Positions 51,877 to 61,376 are shown, counted from the stretch's first letter. The stretch: DNA of 64,000 bases from Bacillota bacterium (GCA_017459895.1 JAFUCA010000010.1:1-64000), one strand, 5' to 3'. Notes: generated by a model from the sequence alone, not told the origin. Numbers and translations: made by a program.

Positions 51877-52485
51877 ATGGCACTGGAATTTGACGAACAG
51901 CTGTCCCGTCTGCAGAAACCGGTCCGGGAGGACATGACAGACGAGGAATACGCTGTATTTAACAAAAATGTAGAAGTAATGACGGAGAACTGGGGGTTCA
52001 TCAACAACCTGTTTAAGATCCTCCCCCTGAACGCGAAGGAGTACATCGGATTTCTGAACTTCAAGGGATCCCTGTACAACGACAGCTGCTTCCTGACGGA
52101 TGCGCAGAAGGAAATGATCGGCGTGGTCGTTTCCTCCTACAACTGCTGCACCTACTGCCTGCAGACCCACGGAGACAACCTGCGGGGGATGTGGCAGAAT
52201 GCGTCCCTGGTGGACAAGCTGTCCGGCAACTACCGCTCCTGCAAGGACGAGCTGTCCCGGGAGGATTACGCTCTGTGTGAGTACGCCTGGTTCGTGACCG
52301 CTCATCCCAGAGACATCGAGCAGGAACAGGTGGACAAGCTGCGGGATGCCGGCTTCGACGATCATCAGATCCTGGAGGCCGCCTTTGTCGCCGGCTTCTT
52401 CAATTACACCAACCGCTGGGTCAGCACCATCGCGCCGGTGGTCAATCCGGGACACTTCAAGCACAACCGGGATTTTGAGAAATAA
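51877..52485 (+). CDS. AhpD/carboxymuconolactone-decarboxylase-like protein
   Basis: 202 residues, all helical. VVSSYNCCTYCLQTHGDNLRG has the CxxC...H motif of AhpD-type peroxidase-related enzymes, and AFVAGFFNYTNRWVSTI is a typical C-terminal helix. May reduce peroxides or act on a small substrate with the preceding cyclase-like enzyme. The 3' side abuts inverted-repeat array 3. Confidence 0.8.
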   Translation: MALEFDEQLSRLQKPVREDMTDEEYAVFNKNVEVMTENWGFINNLFKILPLNAKEYIGFLNFKGSLYNDSCFLTDAQKEMIGVVVSSYNCCTYCLQTHGDNLRGMWQNASLVDKLSGNYRSCKDELSREDYALCEYAWFVTAHPRDIEQEQVDKLRDAGFDDHQILEAAFVAGFFNYTNRWVSTIAPVVNPGHFKHNRDFEK

Positions 52486-52527
52486 GTGAGAAAGCGGGAC
52501 CCGCTTGGAACCTGGCTTGAAACGAAG

Positions 52528-52715
52528 AACTCTGCCAATGAGAAGGAAATATCCTCTTTTGGCAGAGTTTTTAACGTGTCGACACCCAACAGAAGACGAA
52601 AACTCTGTCAATATCGTGACGGAATCATGAATTGGCAGAGTTTGAGCTGTTTTTCACTATATTAGTTAGGACTAACTCTGCCAATAATAACAAAAATGGA
52701 GGATTTGGCAGAGTT
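52528..52715. repeat. Inverted-repeat array 3 (three hairpins, exact 73-bp period)
   Basis: AACTCTGCCAA starts at 52528, 52601 (one change) and 52674; TTGGCAGAGTT starts at 52559, 52632 and 52705. Each pair spans exactly 42 bp (20-nt gap) and pairs are exactly 31 nt apart. The gap sequences differ completely. A separate AGTTAG/CTAACT hairpin (52664-52677) overlaps the third unit. The first unit, followed by TTTTT, could also terminate the AhpD-like gene. Confidence 0.93.
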
Positions 52716-52727
52716 CGCGGAAAAGGA

Positions 52728-54683
52728 TCAACCCTTTCGGAAGGTATATCCCGCCTCGAAGCCTTCCCGGATCGCGGTAGCGATCCGGCCGCCTTTGCGC
52801 GCGTCTCCGACGACATAGACATTGTCAAAGGCAGCGCGGAACTGATCGACCAGTTCGGAATCCGGGCGGATGCCGGCAGCGAGGATGACGCAGTCTGCGG
52901 TGATGTCAAAGCATTTGCCGCTGGCAAGCTCCTTCACGGATACGCCGCCTTCATTAACGGACAGCAGCTGATGCCCCGGATAGAGCGCAGGCTCCGCGGG
53001 AAGGATTCTCGAGAGCTCGTCATTTCGAATGGCAGGGAAGATGCCGGGGCCGATGTCCGGCAGCATTTCCACGATGGATACCTCCGCGCCGCGGGCCAGG
53101 ATCAGTTCCGCGGTCTCAAGGCCGGTGAGGCCGGAGCCGATGATACACACGCTTCCTGCAGCAGCGCATCCGCGGATCACGTCTTCCGCCGTAACGACGA
53201 AGCCGCTGGCCAGGCCTTCTTCGATTCCGGGAACCGGAGGGATCGCCGGCCGGGCGCCGCAGGCGAGGATCACCCCGGCAGGCTCAAGGGAGGAGATCAG
53301 CTGCGGATCTGCCTCGCTGCCGGTGCGCACCTCCACATCCAGGGCGGAGAGCTGCGCCTTCATCGAGGCGGTCAGGGCCGTGATCTTATCTTTTAACAGA
53401 GGCTTGTCTGCAATGTTCAGTGTGCCGCCAAGCTCCGCTTCCTTTTCGAAGAGGACCGGACGGAACCCGCGCAGGGCGAGGACCCGGGAAGCTTCCATGC
53501 CGGCGGGACCGCCGCCGATGACCGCCACCGGCTCTCCGTGACCGGACCGGTGCAGGGGAGGGAACTCGATCTCCCGGGCGGCCTGCGCGTTCACAGAGCA
53601 GCGGATCGGAAGACCGGATCCCAGTACGCGTTCTCTGCAGTAGAGGCATCCGATGCAGCGGCGGATCTCAGCGGACCGTCCAGCCTTTGCCTTATTCATG
53701 AACTCGGGATCCGCCAGCTGGGAACGGCCCAGTCCCACGAAGTCGCAGACGCCTTCCTCCAGCAGTTCCTCCGCGAAGTCGGGATCCTTGATGGTATTGG
53801 TGGCGATGACCGGGATCTGCAGAGCCTCCCGGTAAGCCTTCGCGACGTGCTTCTTCCAGCCGGGCTGATAGGAGAAGGGCTCGCAGTTGGCGTCCCCGTT
53901 GCGGGCGCTGCCATTGCTGATGTTGATCGCGTCGATCCCCAGACTTTGCAGGTAAAGGGCGACCTCGAGACCCTCCTCCAGGCTCAGAAATCCCGGGACC
54001 GGAGTCATCTCATCGCCGCACATCCGCACCAGGATCGGGAACTTCGGACCGAGTTTGGCCCGGATCCCTTCGATGATCTCCGCAATGAAGCGGCAACGGT
54101 TCTCGACAGAGCCGCCGTAGGAATCGGTTCTGCGATTGTAGTATTTGCTGAAAAACTGGGCAATCAGATACCCGTGGGCCCCGTGGAGCTCGACCCCGTC
54201 GTAGCCCGCCTTAAAGCATCGGACGGCAGCGTCGATGAACTTGCCCTCGATCCGCTGGATATCCTCCAGGGTCATTTCCTTCGGAACGGGGCGCCCCTCC
54301 GCAATGGGCACCGCGCTGGGCGCCAGATTGTCCCGGCCGGTGAAGGCGGGATTCGATGTGGCTCCTCCGTGATGGATCTGAGCGATGATACGGCAGTCGT
54401 AGAGATGCACCGCGTCCGTCAGCTCCTCCATCGGAGAGATGTGATAATCCCGGGCGATCCGGAGATTATGGATCGATGGGATGCTGTCGATATCGTCCAC
54501 GCCGGTGTATTCGTGGATGATCATGCCGATGCCACCCTTGGCCCGCTCCTGATAGTAGCGAATCTGCCGGGGGGTCACAATACCGTCCTTATCGGCCATA
54601 TCCGTTGCCATGGGCATCATGACCGCGCGGTTCTTAATGGTCAAGGGGCCGATCCGGCCCGGCGTGAAAAGTTTCTCATACAT
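52728..54683 (-). CDS. Enoate-reductase/BaiCD-like FMN-FAD-4Fe4S oxidoreductase
   Basis: 651 residues. The N-terminal old-yellow-enzyme barrel (LFTPGRIGPLTIKNRAVMMP, DGVELHGAHGYLIAQFFSKY), the 4Fe-4S motif CIGCLYC with a further Cys (about 330-350) and a C-terminal FAD/NAD(P) domain (GGGPAGMEASRVLALRG, VYVVGDARKGGRIA) give the architecture of 2-enoate reductase, BaiCD/BaiH and 2,4-dienoyl-CoA reductase. Such enzymes reduce enoates or bile-acid intermediates. ATG 54683 has AGGAGG upstream. The neighbouring aminotransferase is on the same strand. Confidence 0.9.
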   Translation of the reverse strand: MYEKLFTPGRIGPLTIKNRAVMMPMATDMADKDGIVTPRQIRYYQERAKGGIGMIIHEYTGVDDIDSIPSIHNLRIARDYHISPMEELTDAVHLYDCRIIAQIHHGGATSNPAFTGRDNLAPSAVPIAEGRPVPKEMTLEDIQRIEGKFIDAAVRCFKAGYDGVELHGAHGYLIAQFFSKYYNRRTDSYGGSVENRCRFIAEIIEGIRAKLGPKFPILVRMCGDEMTPVPGFLSLEEGLEVALYLQSLGIDAINISNGSARNGDANCEPFSYQPGWKKHVAKAYREALQIPVIATNTIKDPDFAEELLEEGVCDFVGLGRSQLADPEFMNKAKAGRSAEIRRCIGCLYCRERVLGSGLPIRCSVNAQAAREIEFPPLHRSGHGEPVAVIGGGPAGMEASRVLALRGFRPVLFEKEAELGGTLNIADKPLLKDKITALTASMKAQLSALDVEVRTGSEADPQLISSLEPAGVILACGARPAIPPVPGIEEGLASGFVVTAEDVIRGCAAAGSVCIIGSGLTGLETAELILARGAEVSIVEMLPDIGPGIFPAIRNDELSRILPAEPALYPGHQLLSVNEGGVSVKELASGKCFDITADCVILAAGIRPDSELVDQFRAAFDNVYVVGDARKGGRIATAIREGFEAGYTFRKG

Positions 54684-54702
54684 TACCCGTTCCTCCTTAG
54701 CT

Positions 54703-55887
54703 TCAGCAGTTTCCCCGCAGGATATCGTTGTCAATGTTCTTCAGGACCTCCCGGTCGATGGAGGTGAGGCCCCGTATCAGCGCGTCGATATCTTCGCGGG
54801 TGTTAAAAACGCTCAGGCTGACCCGCAGGCAGCCGTCGTACTTCTGGTTCTTCAGATGTTTATGGATCAGACCGGCGCAGTGGTGGCCCGCACGCACGGC
54901 GATGTCCGACTGGCGGTCCAGAAGGGCAGCGACCTCGTTGGCCCGAAAACCCTCCAGGTTCAGACTGACCACACCCGCCTGCAGCGCTCCCGGCGGGGCA
55001 GCGTAGACCGTGATGTTCGGAACTTCCGGAAGCCTTTGCAGCAGATACCCGGTCAGCTCCGATTCCATCCCCCACAGGTCCCTGCCTTTCATCCATTCGA
55101 GAGCTGCCTGAAGGCCGCAGATGGCTGGTGTATCCATGCTGGCACATTCCATTTTCTCAGGCATGTGACGGGGCATGGCCGGGTCTTCGGAGCGGATGCC
55201 GTTGCCGCCGGCAAGCAAAGGCTGCAGGTCCACTCCGCTTCGAATAAAGAATCCGCCGATCCCGAAGGGAGCATACAGGGTCTTGTGACCGGCGAAGGCG
55301 ATGCAGTCCGCCTTCAGCTGAGCGAAACGCATCCGAAGAAGCCCCATGGCCTGCGCTGCGTCCAGCACCGTGAAGGCGCCGTATTCCTTTGCCGCAAGAA
55401 AGATCTCCCTGGCCGGGAGCACGTATCCGGTCACATTGCTGATTGCCGTCACAGCGACCAGCGACGGAGGATCCTCGCGAAACCGCTCCTTCATGCGGTC
55501 AAGATCGATGGAAAGGTCTTCGGCCAGAGGAAGTTCATGCAGCAGGATGCCGTGCCTTTGTGCCATCAGGTGCAGCGGGCGGAGCACGGCGTTGTGTTCA
55601 TAGGGGGACACGTATACATGCATCCCCGGCTGCCACGGCTGACCCTGCAGGATCTGATTCAGCGCGATGGTCACGGAAGGGGTCAGGGCGATCTCGGCCT
55701 GCCCTCTGGCATCGCAAAGGCTGATCAGCCTTTGCTTGACATCCCGGATCATGGCAGTCGCCTCCCGGGCGGATCCGTAGGCGCCGCGGCCGGCATTGAC
55801 AGCGCCGGTTCTGGCGAACCGGTCCACGGCATCGTAGACGCAGTCCGGTTTGGGGAAAGTGGTTGCTCCGTTGTCAAGATAGATCAC
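54703..55887 (-). CDS. Class V aminotransferase, cysteine-desulfurase-like
   Basis: 394 residues from GTG 55887, giving the typical start IYLDNGATTFPKP with AAGGAAGG upstream. ISNVTGYVLP, LDAAQAMGLL, FAGHKTLYAPFGIGGFF (PLP Lys in GHK) and RAGHHCAGLIHKHL (candidate active Cys) match the NifS/CsdA group. It probably releases sulfur from cysteine or acts as a selenocysteine-lyase-like enzyme. In-frame ATGs upstream lie in or before the -10 box. It holds a back-to-back pair of the GCAAAGGCTG 10-mer. Confidence 0.85.
   Translation of the reverse strand: MIYLDNGATTFPKPDCVYDAVDRFARTGAVNAGRGAYGSAREATAMIRDVKQRLISLCDARGQAEIALTPSVTIALNQILQGQPWQPGMHVYVSPYEHNAVLRPLHLMAQRHGILLHELPLAEDLSIDLDRMKERFREDPPSLVAVTAISNVTGYVLPAREIFLAAKEYGAFTVLDAAQAMGLLRMRFAQLKADCIAFAGHKTLYAPFGIGGFFIRSGVDLQPLLAGGNGIRSEDPAMPRHMPEKMECASMDTPAICGLQAALEWMKGRDLWGMESELTGYLLQRLPEVPNITVYAAPPGALQAGVVSLNLEGFRANEVAALLDRQSDIAVRAGHHCAGLIHKHLKNQKYDGCLRVSLSVFNTREDIDALIRGLTSIDREVLKNIDNDILRGNC
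55714..55735. repeat. Inverted pair of the GCAAAGGCTG 10-mer
   Basis: GCAAAGGCTG-AT-CAGCCTTTGC is a perfect 22-bp palindrome inside the class V aminotransferase gene. It is two of the 25 exact copies of this 10-mer counted in the window. Confidence 0.85.
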
Positions 55888-55927
55888 AGTACGGTCCTTC
55901 CTTCGTTCATAAAATCCTGTCCGTTTC

Positions 55928-55936
55928 ATTGTAGCA
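55928..55936 (-). promoter_or_regulatory. Extended -10 promoter of the aminotransferase gene
   Basis: On the minus strand TGC-TACAAT; the leader to the GTG start is about 35 nt. Confidence 0.5.
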
Positions 55937-56129
55937 CAAAAATAGTCTGACAATTAGAGAAATCAATGCGATTGCCGCATTTAAAGAAAAGATTGATGTA
56001 AATGGTTTCATCCCGGGAAAGCGGTGAAATTAGTGTTGATTAACTGCCGGGGCGATTTGTATATTAGTGGTGATATCAGATGAGAATCCTGTTGATCCGT
56101 TCGTATTGAACAAGAAAGGTAGATTGAGA

Positions 56130-57983
56130 ATGAGCAGATTGGAATTCAAACAGAAGTCGCAGGCTCAGAAGGAGGTCGAGGCTCTCTACGGAGATATCCA
56201 GCGCAGAGTCATCGCCAGCCCTCCGAGCCAGTGTCAGGTCGATCTGACCTGTTCCTTCCTGAAACTGTGCCAGGCCCAGTCCTGCGGCAAGTGCATCCCC
56301 TGTAGGACCGGCGTCAACCAGATGATCCTGATCCTGGAGAGGATTCTGGATCTGGACGAGTCGTCCTCGCTGGACGATCTGACGCTGCTGCAGAAGACGG
56401 CGGAGACCGTCCGGGATTCTTCGGACTGCGCGGTGGGTACGGAAACGGCGGAGATCGTTCTGAAGAGTCTGCACAGCTTCGAGGAGGATTATATCTCTCA
56501 TATTGAGAACAACCGCTGTTCGGACAGCGTTACCGATATGAGAAATACCGTTCCCTGCGTCGCCAAGTGCCCGGCGGAGGTCGATATTCCGGGATACATC
56601 TCCCTCATTAAGGCCGGCCGCTACGACGATGCGGTCAAGCTCATTCGCAAGGACAATCCGTTCCCGACGGTGTGTGCGCTGATCTGCGAGCATCCCTGCG
56701 AGGGGCACTGCCGGAGAAACATTCTCGATGCCTCCATCAATATCCGGGGACTGAAGATGTTCGCGGTGGACAACTGCTCCGAGACCGTTCCGATCCCGGA
56801 GAAGATGGAATCCACCGGCAAGAAGATCGCTATCATCGGCGGCGGTCCCAGCGGACTCACCGCAGCCTATTACCTGAGCCTCATGGGACACGATACGAAG
56901 ATCTTCGAGCGCCGGGCCCAGCTGGGCGGGATGCTGCGCTACGGCATTCCCAGCTACCGCCTGCCCCGGCATCGTCTGGACTGGGACATCAGGTCCATTC
57001 TCTCCGCCGGTGTGGAGGTGGAGCTGAATGCGGACATCAATACAGAGGAGGCCGTCAGCCGGTTAATGAAGGAATACGATGCAGTCTATGTCGCCATCGG
57101 TGCCCATAACTACAAGATGATCGGCATCGAAGGCGAGGAGAGCAACGGCGTTATCTCCGCGGTCGATATGCTTCGGGGCATCGGCGATGAAAAGATGCCG
57201 GACTTCAAAGGCAAGAGAGTCGTCGTAGTCGGCGGCGGCAACGTGGCCATGGACGTCGCCAGAACGGCGATGCGTCTGGGAGCGGCCCACGTGGACATCG
57301 CCTACCGGAGACGCAAGGTCGATATGACCGCGCTGCCCGAAGAGATCGACGGCGCCATCGCCGAAGGCTGCCGCCTGCTGGAGCTGCGGACCCCGGTGCG
57401 CATCGAATCGGATGCGGAGGGCAACGTGAAGGCGCTGGTGGTCAAGCCCCAGAAGGTCGGTCCCTACGATTCCTCCGGCCGCCCGAAATCCTTCCCGGCG
57501 CAGAAGGACGAAGAGGTTCTGACCTGTGACATCGTCGTCGGCGCCATCGGACAGGAGATCGATTCCGAGGTATTCGAAAAGGCTGGCGTGTCCGTCCTCT
57601 GGAAGAAGCTGAACACCGACGAATCCATGGCGGTGGAAGGCATGGAGGGCGTCTTCGCCGGCGGCGACAGCGTTACCGGACCGTCCACGGTCATCAACGC
57701 CATCGCACAGGGCAGAGTTGCCGCGGCGAACATCGACAGCTACCTGGGATACAACCACGAGATCAAGGTGGAGCTGGACATTCCGGATCCGGACCTGAAG
57801 GACTACATTCCCTGCGGCCGGTCCGAGCTGACATCCCGTTACCCGGATGAGAGAAACAGAGACTTCGACGGATTTGAGAACGGCCTCCTTCTGGAGGAGG
57901 CGATTCAGGAAGCGGGACGCTGCCTGAGATGCGATTGCAATAACCTCGGCGCATTCAGAGGAGGGAGGCACACATCATGGTAA
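56130..57983 (+). CDS. GltD-like FAD oxidoreductase with N-terminal NuoF-type Fe-S domain
   Basis: 617 residues. The first 130 contain CQAQSCGKCIPCRTGVNQM, the SLBB-adjacent 4Fe-4S motif of NuoF/HydB proteins without the flavin part. From about 150 the protein is a glutamate-synthase small-subunit type: CVAKCPAEVDIPGYI, CEHPCEGHCRRN, then IGGGPSGLTAAYYLSLMGH (FAD) and VVGGGNVAMDVARTAMRLGA (NAD(P)). It overlaps the hydrogenase gene by 7 nt and so is its electron-transfer partner. Start at MSRLEFKQK fits AAGAAAGG upstream. Confidence 0.88.
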   Translation: MSRLEFKQKSQAQKEVEALYGDIQRRVIASPPSQCQVDLTCSFLKLCQAQSCGKCIPCRTGVNQMILILERILDLDESSSLDDLTLLQKTAETVRDSSDCAVGTETAEIVLKSLHSFEEDYISHIENNRCSDSVTDMRNTVPCVAKCPAEVDIPGYISLIKAGRYDDAVKLIRKDNPFPTVCALICEHPCEGHCRRNILDASINIRGLKMFAVDNCSETVPIPEKMESTGKKIAIIGGGPSGLTAAYYLSLMGHDTKIFERRAQLGGMLRYGIPSYRLPRHRLDWDIRSILSAGVEVELNADINTEEAVSRLMKEYDAVYVAIGAHNYKMIGIEGEESNGVISAVDMLRGIGDEKMPDFKGKRVVVVGGGNVAMDVARTAMRLGAAHVDIAYRRRKVDMTALPEEIDGAIAEGCRLLELRTPVRIESDAEGNVKALVVKPQKVGPYDSSGRPKSFPAQKDEEVLTCDIVVGAIGQEIDSEVFEKAGVSVLWKKLNTDESMAVEGMEGVFAGGDSVTGPSTVINAIAQGRVAAANIDSYLGYNHEIKVELDIPDPDLKDYIPCGRSELTSRYPDERNRDFDGFENGLLLEEAIQEAGRCLRCDCNNLGAFRGGRHTSW

Positions 57984-59695
57984 ATATCACGATCAACGGA
58001 AGAAAAACCAGTGTCCGGGAGGGCACAACGATTCTGAACGCGGCTAAGACCGTGGGTGTGGAGATCCCCCATCTCTGTTACTGGGAAGACCTGAACGAGA
58101 TCGGCGCCTGCCGGATCTGCGTGGTGGAACTGGAGGGAAAGGACAAGCTGGTTTCCTCCTGCAACACCGAGGTGGAGGAAGGCATGGTCATTCTGACCAA
58201 CAGCCCGAAGGTGCGGCAGTCCCGAAAGATCAACGTCCAGCTTTTGCTCTCGGAGCATGACTGCCAGTGCGCGACATGCGCCAGAAGCGGCAACTGCATG
58301 CTCCAGACCATCGCCAGAGATCTTGGGGTGGTGAACTCCGTATTCGTCAACAACTGCGACGATTACAATTGGGACAGCAGCTTCCCGCTGATCCGCAACG
58401 CCTCCAAGTGCATCACCTGCATGCGCTGCGTGCAGGTCTGCGAGAAGATCCAGACCATGAATGTCTGGGAGAAGGTGGGTTCCTCCTTCCGGACTTCGGT
58501 GGGCGTCACCGATGGCGTGAAGATCGACAAGGCCAACTGCTCCCTGTGCGGACAGTGCATCACCCACTGCCCGGTGGGGGCGCTGACGGAGCGCAACGAT
58601 ACGGAGCAGGTGCTGGACGCTCTGGCGGATCCGGAGGTCATCACCATGGTCCAGTTCGCGCCGGCGGTCCGTGTTGCCTGGGGCGAGAAGGTGGGCATGA
58701 GCCGGGTGGAGCAGACCACCGGCAAGCTGGTCGCCGCCCTGAAGCAGATCGGCTTCGACTACGTGTTCGATACCGTCTATTCTGCCGACATGACCATCAT
58801 GGAGGAGGGAAGCGAACTCATCCAAAGGCTGGGTGAGAAGGAAGAACACAGCTGGCCGATGTTCACCTCCTGCTGTCCGGGCTGGCTGCGCTTCGTGCAG
58901 CTGGAGTATCCGGAATTTATTCCGAACCTGTCCACGGCCAAATCGCCGCAGCAGATGTTCGGCGCCATCAGCAAGACCTACATCGCGGAGAAGCTGGGGG
59001 TGGATCCGGCGAAGATCGTATCCGTTTCCATCATGCCCTGCACGGCGAAGAAATACGAGTGCGACGTGGATGTGCTGGAGGATTCGGGATACCGGGATGT
59101 GGATGTGGTCCTGACCACCAGGGAACTGGATCAGCTGATCTCCATCGACGGCATCAAGGCGGCCCAGCTGCCGGAGGCGCCCTTTGACAGCTTCTTCGGT
59201 GAGGGCACCGGCGCCGGCGTCATCTTCGGCGCGACGGGAGGCGTCATGGAGGCAGCGCTGCGTTCGGCGTACTTCCTGATCACCGGGGAGAATCCTCCGG
59301 TCAACGCCTTCAAGAATGTCCGGGGCATGGACGGCTGGAAGGAAGCGACCTTCACCGTGGCCGGGATCCAGCTGCGGGTCGCCATCACCAACGGACTGGG
59401 CAATGCCCGCAAGCTGCTGGAGGCCATCAAGGCCGGCAAGGTCCGTTACGACTTCGTCGAAGTCATGGCCTGCCCCGGCGGCTGCGCCGGCGGCGGCGGA
59501 CAGCCGATCCACGACGGCACCGAGATGGCGGCGCTGCGGGGCAAGGAACTCTACAACATCGACAACACCCTGGACATCCGGTTCTCCCACGAGAATCCCA
59601 CGGTGATCATGTCCTATCAGGAGTTCTTCGGCGAACCGAATTCCGAGAAAGCGCACCACCTGCTGCACACCGACGTGCATCAGTGGGAACTGTAG
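57977..59695 (+). CDS. hydA: [FeFe] hydrogenase, glutamate-synthase-linked (group A2-like)
   Basis: 572 residues. N-terminal 2Fe-2S ferredoxin domain (LCYWEDLNEIGACRICVVE), a His-Cys cluster (HDCQCATCARSGNC), two 4Fe-4S clusters (CITCMRCVQVC, CSLCGQCITHC), then the H-cluster motifs FTSCCPGW, SIMPCTAKKYE and ACPGGCAGGGGQP. All H-cluster cysteines are present. Group A2 of the HydDB scheme is defined by association with a GltA/GltD-like partner, as here. The likely reaction is reversible H2 production coupled to NAD(P)H. Maturases HydEFG are not in the window. Confidence 0.95.
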   Translation: MVNITINGRKTSVREGTTILNAAKTVGVEIPHLCYWEDLNEIGACRICVVELEGKDKLVSSCNTEVEEGMVILTNSPKVRQSRKINVQLLLSEHDCQCATCARSGNCMLQTIARDLGVVNSVFVNNCDDYNWDSSFPLIRNASKCITCMRCVQVCEKIQTMNVWEKVGSSFRTSVGVTDGVKIDKANCSLCGQCITHCPVGALTERNDTEQVLDALADPEVITMVQFAPAVRVAWGEKVGMSRVEQTTGKLVAALKQIGFDYVFDTVYSADMTIMEEGSELIQRLGEKEEHSWPMFTSCCPGWLRFVQLEYPEFIPNLSTAKSPQQMFGAISKTYIAEKLGVDPAKIVSVSIMPCTAKKYECDVDVLEDSGYRDVDVVLTTRELDQLISIDGIKAAQLPEAPFDSFFGEGTGAGVIFGATGGVMEAALRSAYFLITGENPPVNAFKNVRGMDGWKEATFTVAGIQLRVAITNGLGNARKLLEAIKAGKVRYDFVEVMACPGGCAGGGGQPIHDGTEMAALRGKELYNIDNTLDIRFSHENPTVIMSYQEFFGEPNSEKAHHLLHTDVHQWEL

Positions 59696-59714
59696 AAATA
59701 TAATAACTCTATGG

Positions 59715-59747
59715 AGCTGCCGTGTTGATCCGATGCGGCAGCTTTTT
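59715..59747 (+). terminator. Terminator of the hydrogenase operon
   Basis: AGCTGCCG / CGGCAGCT, 8 bp, 13-nt loop, then TTTTT. Confidence 0.88.
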
Positions 59748-59776
59748 CAGTTGGCGCGGCCGCCGGGAAGTTGGGT

Positions 59777-59805
59777 TTGCCAGAACCGGCCGGTTCATGT
59801 ATAAT
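59777..59805 (+). promoter_or_regulatory. Promoter for the small membrane protein and dsdA
   Basis: TTGCCA (59777-59782), exactly 17 bp, TATAAT (59800-59805). Confidence 0.8.
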
Positions 59806-59839
59806 GATAGAACTACATTCAAAACAGGAGGAATGTGCT

Positions 59840-60010
59840 TTGAGCAGCAAGAAATTCAATAAGACAAATCAGAAGAAGCCGGCGCCGGTCGAAAACTCCA
59901 GAGCATCCTATAACGGACGTTCTCCCGCTTTCGTCTGGTTCGTCAGGATCGTCGTCGTACTGCTCTGCGTTGCGGTAGCAGTCACGCTGATCCCGTCGAT
60001 CTTCTTCTAA
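59840..60010 (+). CDS. Small single-helix membrane protein (56 aa, TTG start)
   Basis: AGGAGG then TTG at 59840 gives a basic, Lys/Asn-rich N terminus ([19 protein letters not shown]) and one C-terminal membrane helix ([20 protein letters not shown]). An in-frame ATG at 59771 precedes the promoter and cannot be used from it. Family unknown; it resembles small tail-anchored stress proteins of Firmicutes in layout only. It lies 13 nt before dsdA. Confidence 0.65.
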   Translation: MSSKKFNKTNQKKPAPVENSRASYNGRSPAFVWFVRIVVVLLCVAVAVTLIPSIFF

Positions 60011-60023
60011 ACAGGGAACGGAC

Positions 60024-61376
60024 ATGAACATAGAAGAACTGAAGAAAAAAACACCGGTCATCGAGGATATCGCGGCCTGCCGGGAAGTGTTCTGGAACAA
60101 TCCGAACTGCGGATGCGGCAGGGCGGGCGCACCGGCGGAGGCCAAGGCCGAAGCCGAAACCGAAACCAAAAGGCTCGTCGACATCGACGAGGCGGAGGCA
60201 CGGCTGCTGCGTTTCGCACCCTTCATTGAGAAGGTCTATCCGGAGGTGCTGGATGGGATCATCGAATCCGATCTGACGGAGATCCCCGATATGCAGGATG
60301 CCCTGGCGATGGATACCGAAGGCGTGCTGGATCCGGTGGAGATCCCGGGAAAGCTGTTTCTGAAATGCGACAGCCATCTGCCGATCTCCGGCTCGGTCAA
60401 GGCCAGAGGAGGCATCTACGAGGTCCTGAAATTCGCGGAGCAGGTGGCCATGGATAACGGAATGCTCACCGAAGAAGACGATTACAGTATTCTGGCCGAG
60501 CCCCGGTTTCAGGAGCTGTTCAGCCGCTACAGCGTTGCCGTGGGATCCACCGGGAATCTGGGACTTTCCATCGGGATCATGAGCGCGAAGCTGGGCTTTC
60601 AGGTGACGGTGCATATGTCATCGGATGCCCGCCAGTGGAAGAAGGACATGCTTCGCAGCAAGGGTGTCATCGTGAAGGAATATCCGGATGACTACGAGGC
60701 AGCGGTTGCCCAGGGAAGAAGGGAAGCGGAGGCGGACCCGAACTGTCATTTCGTGGACGACGAGAATTCCCTGGATCTGTTTGCCGGGTATTCGGTGGCC
60801 GGCAAGAGGCTGAAGCAGCAGCTGGAGAGCCGCGGGATCCGCATCGATGAGGAGCACCGGCTGTATGTGTATCTGCCCTGCGGCGTCGGCGGAGCACCCG
60901 GCGGCGTGACCTACGGCATCAAGGAATATTTCGGGGACCATGCGTATTGTTTCTTTGCCGAACCGACCCACGCGCCGTGCATGATGCTGGGCCTTGCGTC
61001 GGGACTGCATAACGGGATTTCCGTTAAGGACATCGGCATCGACGGGATCACGGAGGCAGATGGACTTGCCGTCGGCCGGGCGTCGGCCCTGGTGGCGGAT
61101 GCCATGGAGTCCAGGCTTTGTGGCTGCTTCACGGTGGATGACCGCCGGCTGTACCCGGCATTGGCGCTGCTGCAGGATACGGAGGATCTGTTTATCGAAC
61201 CATCCGCCTGCGCGGGGTTTGAAGGGCTGAAGCACATCTGCGGCGGAGCGGCGGACTGCCCCGCACCGGATGAGAATTCGATCCATATCGTCTGGGCGAC
61301 CGGCGGCAATATGGTGCCGGAGGAGGAGAAAGAGAGCTATTATCGCAAAGGCTGCCGGGCGCTGGGATCCGAGTGA
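60024..61376 (+). CDS. dsdA: D-serine ammonia-lyase
   Basis: 450 residues. [20 protein letters not shown] holds the PLP lysine; [36 protein letters not shown] and [11 protein letters not shown] are diagnostic of DsdA. It converts D-serine to pyruvate and ammonia. A short Ala/Glu insertion (about 37-52, [12 protein letters not shown]) is unusual. It ends with a copy of the GCAAAGGCTG word. Confidence 0.94.
   Translation: MNIEELKKKTPVIEDIAACREVFWNNPNCGCGRAGAPAEAKAEAETETKRLVDIDEAEARLLRFAPFIEKVYPEVLDGIIESDLTEIPDMQDALAMDTEGVLDPVEIPGKLFLKCDSHLPISGSVKARGGIYEVLKFAEQVAMDNGMLTEEDDYSILAEPRFQELFSRYSVAVGSTGNLGLSIGIMSAKLGFQVTVHMSSDARQWKKDMLRSKGVIVKEYPDDYEAAVAQGRREAEADPNCHFVDDENSLDLFAGYSVAGKRLKQQLESRGIRIDEEHRLYVYLPCGVGGAPGGVTYGIKEYFGDHAYCFFAEPTHAPCMMLGLASGLHNGISVKDIGIDGITEADGLAVGRASALVADAMESRLCGCFTVDDRRLYPALALLQDTEDLFIEPSACAGFEGLKHICGGAADCPAPDENSIHIVWATGGNMVPEEEKESYYRKGCRALGSE

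Noticed and set aside
44701-52715. CRISPR arrays
   Set aside because: The arrays have regular spacing and unique spacers, but the repeats are only 11 bp, alternate in orientation and leave alternating 20- and 31-nt gaps; no cas gene is present. They are therefore reported as a separate repeat class.
44701-52715. Tandem interspaced guide (TIGR-type) arrays or integron attC arrays
   Set aside because: No Nop-domain Tas protein or integron integrase is in the window, the unit length and arm layout differ from what I know of those systems, and attC core triplets are absent.
53538-55950. Plus-strand frames of over 400 codons opposite the flavoenzyme and aminotransferase
   Set aside because: The minus-strand proteins have clear catalytic motifs; the plus-strand frames show none.
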